Source: Nocardia ninae NBRC 108245 (GTDB lineage Bacteria > Actinomycetota > Actinomycetes > Mycobacteriales > Mycobacteriaceae). Taken from it: a DNA stretch of 64,000 nucleotides. Positions within the stretch are counted from its first letter, which is position 1. Each line of letters starts with the position of its first letter. Location of the stretch: the NCBI RefSeq assembly GCF_007990755.1, contig NZ_BJXA01000010.1:1-64000 (forward strand), read 5' to 3'. The translations under genes and the position numbers were made by a program. This document shows, piece by piece, positions 55,758-64,000 of this stretch. A model generated the notes under the pieces. It searched no databases. It was not told where the DNA came from and saw only the letters and a program-made list of their open reading frames with translations.

Positions 55758-56673
55758 CACCGTTGGTGTCCGCCAGCTGCCGAACAGGCGGTTCTTCGAA
55801 AGGCGTTGGGGCGTACGGAAAGTGCTACAAGTTGTAGACATTCTTTCGTCCGGCTTTCTGAAAAGTCGCTGGCCGCGCACGGGGCCGCGCGGAATGGTCC
55901 GCGAGACGGTTGACAAGCGTCGTGCGTCGTCAAAGACTGCACCCATGACGAGTGAAAAGCCTTAGGGCGCAAACTTTTAACGATCCGATCCTCTGATCGG
56001 ATCACCGCGCGATGCCAGGGCATGCGCGAGCAAGCCGTTGCAAGGTTGACGGCTCGAATCATTATCTCGGCACGCCGACTCCGCACATCGGAGGATCGGC
56101 GGCACCGCGCCGTCCGGTCGACTAGCCCGCCCCCGACTACACCACATTCGCCATACCGATGACGTTCTCGCCTTTGAAGGTGTACCGCCTGGCTCGAGCA
56201 AGTACGGTCCCCAATCTGGAGGGGAGGGGACCGCACTGCGTGCTGGCCAGACGGTGCACCTTGAGGGGCGAGAACCATCGGCCCTTTTCGACGGGTTGAC
56301 GTGGACAGCGGAACCCGTACCAGCCGACAGCTTGCACGGCCGCGGTCGGGTGCGAGTGTGCAAAGGCAGGCGAGCCAGTTCGGGTCGGATACCGGCTTGT
56401 GGAGATGCGCAGCTCTGCTGCACTCTGCGCGTTCACTATTGGAGTCGTAACCCACGCGGTTACCTATTCCATTGCGATGGCGCTGCGCGTCGCTGCAGGC
56501 GATCCTCGACCGCCCACAAAGGGGCGAGGCGGGCGTTGACGATCGACGAGTGCTGAGCCAGCCCGCATATGCGTCGCATAACTGTGCTCAGTGGCCGAGC
56601 CCCGGTCTGCCGGGCACGTGGTTGAGGTCGGTCCTAACACGAGTGGTCGCTTGGTTGGTGGACGTGGCGGGAT
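55758..56673. other. 916-bp stretch without a supportable gene
   Basis: Frames here are short or have unnatural composition (Arg/Ser/Cys-rich) and no start sites or family resemblance. The GC level falls compared with the flanks. Two structures stand out: the palindrome CTACAAGTTGTAG (55825-55837) and a hairpin CGGTCCCC...GGGGACCG (56205-56233). The stretch could be decayed accessory DNA. Confidence 0.5.
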
Positions 56674-57255
56674 GTGCGTGAGATGCTTTCGCGATTCGAT
56701 CGCGGGGGACGCGACGTGAGCCGAGGGGGAGTCGAAGTGGATTGCTTTGTGGGACCATCGCCTGCGCTGAATACCGCACCGGTGGAAGACCGTCGGCAAT
56801 GTGCGGCGGGCTTGTCTGCGAGTCGGTCAGCCGGTGACGCGCTGCATCCCGAGCGGTCGCAGCGGTCGGGCAGGCCGGCTCCGCGTCGCATGCTGCGTGC
56901 TGGGCACCTCGGGTCGCGTCTCGATGGCGAATCGGATAGCGAGGCAAAGGAATTCGCTCATCGCGTGGTGCGATGCGCCCTGGAAGTACTCGATCGTCAC
57001 CGACCGGTCGCGCAGCTCGGCCACATTGCTGACCCGGCGGTGGTGTCGGTGGTGCGCACAGTGATCAAGGGTGGCTTTGTGCCTGGGGCTGAATTGGGCA
57101 CGGCGGTACTGAGACGGGTCGACGTCGTGATGGTCAACGGTGCTGCTGCGGAGGTGTGCGCCTCGTACGACCGAGGACACCGTCATTTCGCGCTTGCCGC
57201 ACGCATTGCCCGCACTCGCGCCGGCTGGCGGCTGACCGCTCTCCGTGTGCTGTGA
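56674..57255 (+). CDS. DUF6459 (Rv3235-like) family protein
   Basis: 193 residues; the start is uncertain (GTG 56716 possible) because the first 80 residues are poorly conserved and Arg/Pro-rich. The last 105 residues read as this family: EFAHRVVRCALEVLDRHRPV, AQLGHIADPAVVSVVRTVI, then VLRRVDVVMVNGAAAEVCAS and AARIARTRAGWRLTALRVL. In Mycobacterium the gene lies near secA1, so its place here is different. Function unknown. Confidence 0.75.
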   Translation: MREMLSRFDRGGRDVSRGGVEVDCFVGPSPALNTAPVEDRRQCAAGLSASRSAGDALHPERSQRSGRPAPRRMLRAGHLGSRLDGESDSEAKEFAHRVVRCALEVLDRHRPVAQLGHIADPAVVSVVRTVIKGGFVPGAELGTAVLRRVDVVMVNGAAAEVCASYDRGHRHFALAARIARTRAGWRLTALRVL

Positions 57256-57348
57256 CAGCACGCATTCGGTGTGGTCGTGGCCGTTGATTCGGTCGACCTG
57301 ACGGGCTCGGCGGGTTCACGGCGTTCCTGGCTGGAATCGCGCGCGAAC

Positions 57349-57436
57349 CTTAACGTTGCGATAGCAACGATAACGACGTCGCCGACGAGATTTCGGCCCA
57401 CATTCGCAGCTTTATCGTTGCTATCGCAAGCTTAAG
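57349..57436. repeat. Large inverted repeat between convergent genes
   Basis: The arms at 57349-57375 and 57410-57436 match at 24 of 27 positions with a 34-base centre. Each arm holds its own palindromic core: CGTTGCGATAGCAACG in the left and its near-copy in the right. It lies between two genes pointing at each other. It could be a bidirectional terminator, a double operator or the ends of a very small mobile element; no U-run is present. Confidence 0.75.
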
Positions 57437-57465
57437 ACGCCGCGGTGATGGGTGGAGACGGGAGA

Positions 57466-57942
57466 TCAGCGCGAGTCTGCTCCGGCCCGCCGCTCGTAGC
57501 GGGAACGTGCGCGGAGGTAGGCGGTGTGCAGTAGTTCGCGGGTCACGGTGTCGGTGCGGGTGCCGGGGTTCACGACGGCGAGCCAGGCTGCGGTGCCGTA
57601 GATGGGGTGGGGGATGACGGTGTCGGTGGCGCTGTGGTCCACATCCGCGGTGATTGCTTCGCGCGGCTGGTGACCGGTGTGGTCGATGAAAGCGTCTTTT
57701 CCTGCGGCGATATTGACTCGGAAGGTATCGGCGCGGTTCAGGCGCGAGTTCTGGTCGTCGGGGTAGTCCTTCGTGACGATGGTGGCGAAGGGCTGGGTGT
57801 TGGTGGGGACGACGCCGTCGGGGGAGTAGTAGAAGAAGGTGTCGCCCCAGCTGATCTCCGGCCACTGGTCGCCGGCGGCGGGGCGGAGAATCAGTACGCC
57901 GTCGAGGGCTGCCACGAAGTCGATGATCTCGTCTATGGTCAT
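57466..57942 (-). CDS. DUF6194 family protein
   Basis: 158 residues from ATG 57942. MTIDEIIDFVAALDGVLI, GDTFFYYSPDGVVPTNTQPF, NRADTFRVNIAAGKDAFIDH and ATDTVIPHPIYGTAAWLAVV are recognisable as the DUF6194 (MmcQ/YjbR-like) family of uncharacterised proteins, usually close to 150 residues. It is divergent from a MerR-type regulator; the two starts are 86 bp apart. Confidence 0.8.
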   Translation of the reverse strand: MTIDEIIDFVAALDGVLILRPAAGDQWPEISWGDTFFYYSPDGVVPTNTQPFATIVTKDYPDDQNSRLNRADTFRVNIAAGKDAFIDHTGHQPREAITADVDHSATDTVIPHPIYGTAAWLAVVNPGTRTDTVTRELLHTAYLRARSRYERRAGADSR

Positions 57943-58027
57943 GGTTCCAGCGTGTCATTCAAGTGCTTGTGTGGACTTTGGGCACGGTCGCTAGGAGTTC
58001 TGTTTGCGAAACCTCAACTCGCAGGTC

Positions 58028-58753
58028 ATGCGCACCGTAGATGTCGCACGCCGGGTCGGGTACTCGGTGCAGCAGGTGCGCAACCTCGAACGCGAGGGCG
58101 TCCTGCCGCCTGCGACACGTACTCCGGGCGGACACCGGGTTTATGGGGAGGTGCACCTCCATGCGGCGCTTGCTTACCGGGCACTCGCGGCTGCGACTGA
58201 CCCGACCGAAGCCAAGAAGATTCTGCGGACTCTCCACACGGGCCCGCTCGCGACAGCCCTCGCCCTGCTCGACGCCGCGCACGCAAGACTGCACGTTGAG
58301 CGCATCGAACTCGGCCACGCCCAACAGGCCGCCGCATCGATCTCCTTCGAGCCGATCGTCGACGTACACAGCGCCGATTCGATGAGCATCACCGAACTCG
58401 CCGACGCCCTCGGCATCCGCACATCGACGTTGCGGCATTGGGACGCAGAAGGTCTGGTCATCCCAGAACGCAGCCGAACCCAACAGGGAGCACGGCACTA
58501 CACCCCCGCGCAGGTTCGGGACGCCCGTATCGTCCATCAACTCCGCAAAGCCGGCTACCCGATCACACACCTCCGAGCCGTACTGCCCGAGCTGCGCCAG
58601 GCCCACCGATCCGACGACGTGCAGTCCGCCTTAGCCGCCCGGGACGCCACCCTCGCGATGCGTTCCACAGCGTTCCTCGACGCCGCCGCAGCCCTGCACG
58701 CCGTGATTTCATCCCCTGCTGTCACGGTTCCGGACCAGGCCGCTGACCGCTAG
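58028..58753 (+). CDS. MerR-family regulator with two MerR DNA-binding domains
   Basis: 241 residues from ATG 58028 (TTG 58004, with a GGAG ribosome site, is an alternative). The N-terminal MerR helix-turn-helix is TVDVARRVGYSVQQVRNLER with the wing TPGGHRVYGEVHL; a second one follows at about residue 120, SITELADALGIRTSTLRHWD with the wing QQGARHYTPAQVRDA. Two complete MerR heads in one chain are unusual and suggest the monomer can bind a pseudo-palindrome by itself. Likely controls the divergent DUF6194 gene. Confidence 0.88.
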   Translation: MRTVDVARRVGYSVQQVRNLEREGVLPPATRTPGGHRVYGEVHLHAALAYRALAAATDPTEAKKILRTLHTGPLATALALLDAAHARLHVERIELGHAQQAAASISFEPIVDVHSADSMSITELADALGIRTSTLRHWDAEGLVIPERSRTQQGARHYTPAQVRDARIVHQLRKAGYPITHLRAVLPELRQAHRSDDVQSALAARDATLAMRSTAFLDAAAALHAVISSPAVTVPDQAADR

Positions 58754-58967
58754 CCGACTGGCTGCGGCGAGGCTCACAATTCGCTTCTGAGCATGGGAAA
58801 TGCTGCCGGCTACGAAAAATATAGTTTCGCGAACCAGCCTATGGCTACTCCTGAGAGAACGCCGGTATGGCCTGCCGACGCCGATGGGGGCGTTGGTGGC
58901 GGTCGGCGGGATCGGAGTTCGCCAAATTCTTGGCTGACTGTCACGACAGCGGGAAGGAACCACATAT

Positions 58968-59258
58968 ATGTTGATGCTCACCCCCACCGCCATCGAGGTC
59001 GTTCGCACTATTACGTCGGCGGAAGGCACACCGGAGGATGCCGGGCTGCGCATCTCCACGGCCGACGGCGCGGAAACGCTGCAGCTCGAGGTAGCCGCGG
59101 TACCGGCTGAGCAAGACCAGATCCTGACCGCCGAAGGGTCACGCATCTTCCTGGACGAGGATGCCGCGGCGTTCCTGGACGACAAGGTTCTCGACACGGG
59201 TCAGGACGCCAACGGGCAGGGTGGTTTCGTCATCGCCCAGCAGGCGCAGTACACCTGA
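58968..59258 (+). CDS. HesB/IscA-like protein lacking cysteines
   Basis: 96 residues from ATG 58968 (GGAAGGA upstream). The fold signature MLMLTPTAIEVVRTITSAEG, AGLRISTADGAETLQLEVAA and SRIFLDEDAAAFLDDKVLDT is that of the Fe-S biogenesis family HesB/IscA. No cysteine occurs in the chain, so the Fe-S ligands of IscA are absent; Nocardia and Mycobacterium carry similar cysteine-free forms, whose role is unknown. The 213-bp gap before it (58754-58967) holds nothing else I can name. Confidence 0.8.
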   Translation: MLMLTPTAIEVVRTITSAEGTPEDAGLRISTADGAETLQLEVAAVPAEQDQILTAEGSRIFLDEDAAAFLDDKVLDTGQDANGQGGFVIAQQAQYT

Positions 59259-59274
59259 GTTTTCGGGATGCGCG

Positions 59275-59328
59275 GGTGTCGTGCGGATCGACCGGTCGGT
59301 GACAATGACGGTCGACCCGCACGACACC
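59275..59328. terminator. Bidirectional terminator between convergent genes
   Basis: A long stem pairs 59275-59286 with 59317-59328 (12 bp, perfect) and, after one mismatch, 59288-59294 with 59309-59315 (7 bp). It lies between the HesB-like gene and the stop of the minus-strand hydrolase. Confidence 0.75.
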
Positions 59329-59370
59329 GCTCTGCAAGGCGCAGAACGTGTTTCGAAGCCAGCAGAAGCG

Positions 59371-60321
59371 CTATGCAACGAGCGCGAGACGCGCCCGCGG
59401 CCCGGCCCCGCTCACCCGCTTCGCCAACCGGGCAACAGCCTCGGCGACTCGCTCCGGCTGCTCGAGAATGACCGAGTGCCCAGCCCCCTCGACCAGCACC
59501 AGATCCGAATACTCGACGCCCGCCGCCATAGCGATGGAATGCGAGGGGGGCGTCATCAAATCCGCTGTCCCGCAAAGTATTAACGCGGGAATCTTCGAGA
59601 GCACCGCAAGCGCATCGGTGCGGTCATAGTCCATGAACGAGCTCAAGAAGCCGGCCATCGTCACGATCGGCGTCGCGTTGTGCATGGCGTTGGCGAGAGC
59701 GAGTACGCGCGCGCTGACCTTGCGATCACCGAACTCGGCCATCCGGATGATGGGCGCGAAAACTTTGCAGGCCAACAACTTCGCATGGTGCATCAGCACC
59801 GGAGCCCGTCGAACCGCAGCCTGGAACACCGAGATCACCGGGTTGCGCAGCAGCCGCCCGAAGCCCGCGTCGGCCAGCCCACTGGCCGCGGTCGCGATGA
59901 GTGCGACGCCGACGATCCGAGTGCCGATCTCGTGCGGTCGCTGGCTGACGTAGGTCAGTACGGTCATGCCGCCCATCGAGTGGCCGACGAGCACCACCGG
60001 GCCGGTCGGCGCGACGGCGTCGAGCACGTCGCGCAGGTCGTGCCCGAGCTGCTCGAGGTGATAGGTCTGCCGGGACGCCGCGGCGGAGTCACCGTGCCCA
60101 CGGTGGTCGTAGCAGACGATTCGGGCACCGGGGTGCTGGCGCCGTAGCGCGTCGCGCACATCGGTCCACGACTCGGTGCGCAGGCAATGCCCGTGCAGGA
60201 GAACGACGGTGAGCTCCGCATTACGCGGCCCGTATTCCCGAACCGCAAGCGCCACACCGTCTTCGGTCGACACCGTCGCACGGCGTGCTGCCGAGGTAGC
60301 AATGGTGCTCGAGATCGACAT
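59371..60321 (-). CDS. Alpha/beta-hydrolase
   Basis: 316 residues from ATG 60321; a TTG at 60357 lengthens it by 12 residues. Oxyanion HGHCLRTESW, nucleophile in VGHSMGGMTVL, acid in CGTADLMTPPSH and base in GAGHSVILEQPERV form a complete serine hydrolase triad. The short cap (residues about 150-235) is helical. Substrate unknown. Divergent from the TetR gene at 60499, which is its most likely regulator. Confidence 0.88.
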   Translation of the reverse strand: MSISSTIATSAARRATVSTEDGVALAVREYGPRNAELTVVLLHGHCLRTESWTDVRDALRRQHPGARIVCYDHRGHGDSAAASRQTYHLEQLGHDLRDVLDAVAPTGPVVLVGHSMGGMTVLTYVSQRPHEIGTRIVGVALIATAASGLADAGFGRLLRNPVISVFQAAVRRAPVLMHHAKLLACKVFAPIIRMAEFGDRKVSARVLALANAMHNATPIVTMAGFLSSFMDYDRTDALAVLSKIPALILCGTADLMTPPSHSIAMAAGVEYSDLVLVEGAGHSVILEQPERVAEAVARLAKRVSGAGPRARLALVA

Positions 60322-60498
60322 CGGAGGCTCCGGGTTCGCTGGTGGTGACTTCTTCAACTGTCCACCGCAACGTCCGCCATTTTCAGATCCCCGAGTGCTG
60401 GGCCCGATCCCCCAAGGTGGAGCAGACCGCCACCAAGGGTGTGCACGGATCTATGCTCTGGATCGCCGTTCCAACTCCACTCACGATTAGGGATACCG

Positions 60499-61194
60499 AT
60501 GCCCGCAGGTTCCAGGCGCGCCTACCGCACCGGCATGTCGCGCGACATGATCGTGGCGGCCGCGACGGCCCTGACGGCCGAGCGGGGGCTCGACGGCTGG
60601 AGCATGCGTGAACTCACCGCCCGTCTCGACACGTCGCTGTCGGTGATCTATCACCACGTCGGCGACCGGGCGAAGGTCTGCGCGGCCGTCGTCGACCGGG
60701 TGTACGCCATGATGGACCTGACGATTGATGACACCGACTGGCGGTCGATGCTGCACAGCGTGCTGTCGGCCATGATCGACCACTTGCCGCAATGGCCCGG
60801 TGTCGCCACCTGGCTGTTGCACAACGGCCCGCAGACCGACCAACTCCTGCCGACGCTCGCCACCGGGATGCGGCTGATGGTCGAAGCGGGGTGGGGGGAG
60901 GAGTCTGCCGTCGCGTACTCCACCGCCTTCGACACCTGTCTCGGGCTGATCGCGATCGGCGACCAGCAAGCGCACGTCGACAGCGGGGCGGGGTTGGCGG
61001 GCCTGCTGACCATGCTCGAATCGCATCCCGCCGCGGGAACCGGCACCGAGGAGATGCGGCGGATGGTCGCCCGCTTCGAGGGTGATCGCGCCGTGCGCGA
61101 CGCTATGCAGCGGGAGTTCTGCCGATACGCGCTCGACCGGGTGCTGGACGGGCTCGCTGTTCGGTTGGCCGAGCTCGGTGCATCGAGGCAGTAG
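60499..61194 (+). CDS. TetR-family regulator
   Basis: 231 residues from ATG 60499. Helix-turn-helix at about 8-60 (SRDMIVAAATALTAERGLDG, MRELTARLDTSLSVIYHHVG). C-terminal part is TetR_C-like with WRSMLHSVLSAMIDHLPQWP. It has the hydrolase upstream on the other strand and the ABC transporter pair downstream. A GTGTTGACGTCAACAC palindrome after its end may be its operator for the transporter. Confidence 0.88.
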   Translation: MPAGSRRAYRTGMSRDMIVAAATALTAERGLDGWSMRELTARLDTSLSVIYHHVGDRAKVCAAVVDRVYAMMDLTIDDTDWRSMLHSVLSAMIDHLPQWPGVATWLLHNGPQTDQLLPTLATGMRLMVEAGWGEESAVAYSTAFDTCLGLIAIGDQQAHVDSGAGLAGLLTMLESHPAAGTGTEEMRRMVARFEGDRAVRDAMQREFCRYALDRVLDGLAVRLAELGASRQ

Positions 61195-61308
61195 GCCGAC
61201 GTGTTTCGGTCACCTCGGTGCTCGACCGGAGGCGCTGGATCGCACGGCGGGCGCGGGCAGTTGCCGCGTAATCCGCAGTAGCCCTGCGCTATTCGACGGC
61301 CTTTGGGT

Positions 61309-61324
61309 GTGTTGACGTCAACAC
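61309..61324. promoter_or_regulatory. Perfect 16-bp palindrome in the ABC-transporter promoter region
   Basis: GTGTTGACGTCAACAC is symmetric over all 16 bases and lies 68 bp before the ABC start. A TATACA -10-like hexamer follows at 61347-61352. The type of site is common for TetR-family dimers; the regulator just upstream is the natural candidate. Confidence 0.7.
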
Positions 61325-61391
61325 TCTTGCATTCGTCGGAGTCATCTATACACTCTGAATTGAAACACTGATCTAATTTGCGAGGGGCCGG

Positions 61392-63206
61392 ATGACTACG
61401 GCAGTGCGAGATGACGCGACGGTGGCTGAGGCGGCGCAGCCGGAACAGAAGCGCGGCGGATTGGGTGTCGTACTCGCGCCTGTCCGTGGTCGGCTGGCGG
61501 TGGCGGGGGTGCTCCAGCTGCTGGGATCGCTGGCCGGACTCGCGCCGTATCTCGCGATTGTTGAGATCGCCCGTGAGTTCCTCGGCGATGACGCGGTGGA
61601 TCGCGACCGGATCTGGACGTTCGTGGCGGTGGCGGCCATCGGTTTCGTCATCCGCACGGTGTGTGCGGGGTTCGCGTACACGCTGAGCCACACCGCGGAT
61701 GCCGATGTGGGCCTGCAGATCCGGCGCAGCACGGCGCTGCGGCTGAGCCGAGTATCGCTCGGCTGGTTCTCCGAGCACAGCTCCGGTCGGGTCAAGCGAG
61801 CGCTGTCCGATGATGTCACCGCCGTGCACCACGTGGTGGCGCACGCGATCAACGATCTGGTGGCCGCCGTGGTCACTCCCGTTGTGGCACTGGGCTATCT
61901 GTTCTTCCTCGACTGGCGGTTGGCGGCGCTGTGCCTGGCGCCGCTGGTGCTGTGGTTCGGCTTGGTGGCGTACATGGAGCGCGGCGAAGGGGCGCGGATG
62001 GCGCGCTGGAACGCGGAGGTGGACAAGGTCAACTCGGCCATGGTCGAGTTCGTCGACGGCATCGCGGTCGTGAAGGCGTTCGAGCGAGCCGGACGTGAGG
62101 CCCGCTACCAGCGCGCAGGCGACGATCTCGCGCGTTTCTTCAGCGAGTGGGCCGGACCGACGCGGCGGCTGGATGCGCTTGCGTCCATGATGATTTCGCC
62201 ACCGGTGCTGTTGGTGGTCGCCCTCGGTGGGGGTATGTGGTTGCGGGCGGAGCCGGTCGAGCTCATCGCATTCGTGATGTTGGCGGTGGGGCTCGGGGCG
62301 CCGGTGCTGGCGCTCGGCTTCGGCGCGATCGCGATGCAGCAGGCGACCGCCGCCGCCGGGCGCGTCGCCGAACTGCTCGCGACCCCTGAGCTGCCGCGAG
62401 TCGCTGATCCGTCGGTGCCGAGCGGGGCTCGCGTCGAATTCGATTCTGTGCGTTTCTCTTACGACGGGCAGGCGGCCGTGCTCGACGGTGTCGACCTAGT
62501 GCTGGAGCCAGGCACGGTCACCGCGCTGGTAGGCGCGTCGGGTTCGGGGAAGTCGACAATGGCGCGTCTGCTGCCACGCTTCTGGGATGTCGATGGGGGC
62601 GCTGTCCGGATCGGTGGCGTCGATGTACGGCATATCGCGGAACGGGAACTGTATCGCCGGGTCGGGTTCGTCTTTCAAGAAACGTCGTTGCTGCGCACCA
62701 GCATTCGCGACAACATCGCGCTCGGACGGCCGGATGCCGGCTTCGCCGAGGTCGAGGCCGCCGCGCGGGCGGCGCAGATCCACGAGCGCATCACGGCCTT
62801 ACCGCGCGGCTACCACAGCGTTGTCGGCGTGGATGCGCAGCTCTCCGGTGGTGAGGCGCAACGGATCTCGATCGCGCGAGCGTTGCTGGCCGATGCGCCC
62901 GTGCTGGTGCTTGACGAGGCGACGGCCTTCGCCGATCCGGAATCCGAAGCGGCGGTGCAGGACGCGCTGTCGCGCCTGGTGACCGGTCGCACCCTGCTGG
63001 TGATCGCCCACCGCCTGTACACGATTCGCGGTGCGGACCGCATCGTTGTTCTCGCACACGGCCGAGTGCTCGAAGCAGGCACCCACGACGAACTCCTCGC
63101 AGCCGATGGTGAGTACGCGCGGATGTGGGCGACCCAGCGGCACGACACGGTCGCTGTTGCTCCCGCCGGCTCGGCTCAGTTGGCTTATGGAAAGGAATCA
63201 GTATGA
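61392..63206 (+). CDS. ABC exporter half-transporter (membrane plus ATPase), first subunit
   Basis: 604 residues from ATG 61392. The membrane domain (about 30-330) has six hydrophobic segments; the ATPase has Walker A GASGSGKSTMARLL near residue 384, the signature LSGGEAQRISIARALLADAP and Walker B VLVLDEATAFADPESEAAVQ. Overall like the heterodimeric IrtA/IrtB and YbtP/YbtQ siderophore-type group, but no siderophore-reductase domain is present. The stop overlaps the ATG of the second subunit. Possible control by the TetR-type gene upstream through the 16-bp palindrome. Confidence 0.93.
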   Translation: MTTAVRDDATVAEAAQPEQKRGGLGVVLAPVRGRLAVAGVLQLLGSLAGLAPYLAIVEIAREFLGDDAVDRDRIWTFVAVAAIGFVIRTVCAGFAYTLSHTADADVGLQIRRSTALRLSRVSLGWFSEHSSGRVKRALSDDVTAVHHVVAHAINDLVAAVVTPVVALGYLFFLDWRLAALCLAPLVLWFGLVAYMERGEGARMARWNAEVDKVNSAMVEFVDGIAVVKAFERAGREARYQRAGDDLARFFSEWAGPTRRLDALASMMISPPVLLVVALGGGMWLRAEPVELIAFVMLAVGLGAPVLALGFGAIAMQQATAAAGRVAELLATPELPRVADPSVPSGARVEFDSVRFSYDGQAAVLDGVDLVLEPGTVTALVGASGSGKSTMARLLPRFWDVDGGAVRIGGVDVRHIAERELYRRVGFVFQETSLLRTSIRDNIALGRPDAGFAEVEAAARAAQIHERITALPRGYHSVVGVDAQLSGGEAQRISIARALLADAPVLVLDEATAFADPESEAAVQDALSRLVTGRTLLVIAHRLYTIRGADRIVVLAHGRVLEAGTHDELLAADGEYARMWATQRHDTVAVAPAGSAQLAYGKESV

Positions 63207-64000
63207 TCCGCAAGCTCTTTCGGATCGTCTATCCGGACGATCGAGCACGGTTCATTCGATGGGTGGGGCTGATAGTCGCCTTCTCGGTGCTGCAGGGCGT
63301 CTGCCTACTACTCGTGGTTCCCGTGCTGCGTCCGCTGCTGGACGGCGATCGGGACGCCGCGGCACCGTGGTTGACCGCCCTCGCCGCGGCGACGGTCGTG
63401 ACGTGCGTGGTGTTCTATGCGCAGGCCATACATGGCCAGCGGATCGCCGACAGCCTGCTGGCCGGGATGCATCACCGCGTCGGCGACCATCTGGCCAAGT
63501 TGCCGTTGGGCTGGTTCGGTACCGACCGGACCGGTCGGCTGACGCACACCATGACGCAGGGAACGATGAGCATCCTCGGTGTGCCTGCGCACCTGATGCA
63601 ACCGGTGGTCAGCGCAGTGGTGACTCCGGCGGTCGTGGCCGTCGGAATGCTGCTGTTCGATTGGCGGCTCGGAGTGGCGTTGGCCCTCTCCGGTGTGGTG
63701 CTACTTGCCGCATACCGCTGGTCGCAGCACGCCCTCGCGCGCAGTTTCGGCGCGGTCGACGACGCTGCGGTCGAGGCGGCCGGGCGCGTTGTGGAATTCG
63801 CGCAATGCCAACCGGTGCTGCGGGCCTTCGGCCGCACCGGCACCGACAATCATCTGCTGGACAACGCGCTGGTCGGGGAGCGTCGCGCCTTCGGTGAGCT
63901 GAGCCGGAACGCGGTCTCCGCCCTGCTCGTGTTCTCCGTCGCCGTGCAGGCGGTGTTCGTCGCGCTGATCACCGTCGGCGTCGCCCTCGCGCTGGGCACC
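63203..64000 (+). CDS. ABC half-transporter, second subunit (cut by the window end)
   Basis: The first 266 residues, all membrane domain, from ATG 63203 (overlapping the previous stop, ATGA); the ATPase part lies beyond the window. The start MIRKLFRIVYPDDRARFIRW is typical of a YbtQ/IrtB-like partner. Together the two form a heterodimer exporter or importer; substrate unknown. Confidence 0.9.
   Translation, partial: MIRKLFRIVYPDDRARFIRWVGLIVAFSVLQGVCLLLVVPVLRPLLDGDRDAAAPWLTALAAATVVTCVVFYAQAIHGQRIADSLLAGMHHRVGDHLAKLPLGWFGTDRTGRLTHTMTQGTMSILGVPAHLMQPVVSAVVTPAVVAVGMLLFDWRLGVALALSGVVLLAAYRWSQHALARSFGAVDDAAVEAAGRVVEFAQCQPVLRAFGRTGTDNHLLDNALVGERRAFGELSRNAVSALLVFSVAVQAVFVALITVGVALALGT

Noticed and set aside
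55727-56455. A 242-residue minus-strand frame in the P450-DUF6459 interval
   Set aside because: Cys/Arg/Ser-rich, no recognisable fold, overlaps the XRE gene end and lacks a ribosome site.
8187-64000. tRNA, rRNA, CRISPR arrays and IS elements
   Set aside because: Looked for and not found; the repeats present are a 25-bp tandem, a 25-bp direct repeat, the MIRU-like array and inverted repeats, none with CRISPR spacing or transposase genes.
61392-64000. Siderophore importer IrtAB assignment for the ABC pair
   Set aside because: No siderophore-reductase domain and no siderophore genes in the window; kept as ABC half-transporters of unknown substrate.

Overview
The window is high-GC DNA from an actinobacterium, most likely Nocardia or a close relative (Corynebacteriales). 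Three things point there: the codon bias and frequent GTG starts, the mycobacterium-like core order (ftsY ... ffh ... rpsP-khpA-rimM-trmD ... rplS-lepB-rnhB-DUF2469-yraN-comM-dprA ... xerC ... M23 peptidase-rpsB-tsf-pyrH-frr-cdsA-rlmN), and Corynebacteriales-type control sites (a GlnR box before amtB, a KstR-type palindrome, MIRU-like repeats). No rRNA, tRNA, CRISPR array, IS element or replication origin was recognised.

Layout. 1-3.4 kb: an NmrA-like gene cut by the window edge, divergent from a TetR regulator with a zinc-finger-like tail; then DUF2237 and ftsY. 3.4-8.1 kb: amtB-glnK-glnD nitrogen-sensing operon behind a GlnR-type box. 8.2-14.1 kb: a hypothetical protein, ffh (SRP GTPase, partner of ftsY), an amidohydrolase, an F420-type oxidoreductase, a methyltransferase and a DHFR-like protein. 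14.1-16.2 kb: rpsP-khpA-rimM-trmD. 16.2-25.7 kb: genes lying between trmD and rplS: a LuxR regulator divergent from two acyl-CoA ligases, a small secreted protein, tex, a membrane protein, and a divergent ArsR/membrane-protein pair sharing a 44-bp palindrome. 25.7-33.6 kb: rplS, lepB, rnhB, DUF2469, yraN, comM, dprA, a VapBC toxin-antitoxin pair, xerC. 33.6-43.2 kb: accessory block with an MFS exporter and its TetR repressor (three operator repeats), an acetoacetate decarboxylase-like protein behind a KstR-type site, DUF3159 and two DUF202 membrane proteins, a MIRU-like tandem array fused to the start codon of an alkylsulfatase, a YqeY-like protein, DUF1990, and an M23 peptidase paired with an unrecognised Cys-repeat secreted protein.

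43.2-51.4 kb: rpsB-tsf, pyrH-frr-cdsA, then an AbiE-like two-gene module with its own operator, LapA-like protein and rlmN. 51.4-53.3 kb: a small island after rlmN holding a PD-(D/E)XK-nuclease-like gene, a nucleotidyltransferase that has lost its catalytic core, and its usual partner. It ends in a decayed copy of the rlmN 3' half, which suggests insertion or duplication at rlmN. 53.5-64 kb: a cytochrome P450, XRE, DUF6459, DUF6194, a double-MerR regulator, a cysteine-free HesB-like protein, an alpha/beta hydrolase divergent from a TetR regulator, and two ABC half-transporters (the second cut by the window end).

The core genes cover co-translational membrane targeting (FtsY, Ffh, LepB), ribosome assembly and RNA modification (S16, L19, S2, RimM, TrmD, RlmN, KhpA, Frr, EF-Ts), nitrogen sensing and natural-transformation functions (ComM, DprA). 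The accessory genes are mostly regulator-target pairs with visible operators, plus three toxin-antitoxin-like loci. All functional calls come from motifs and family resemblance read by eye; no database search was run.
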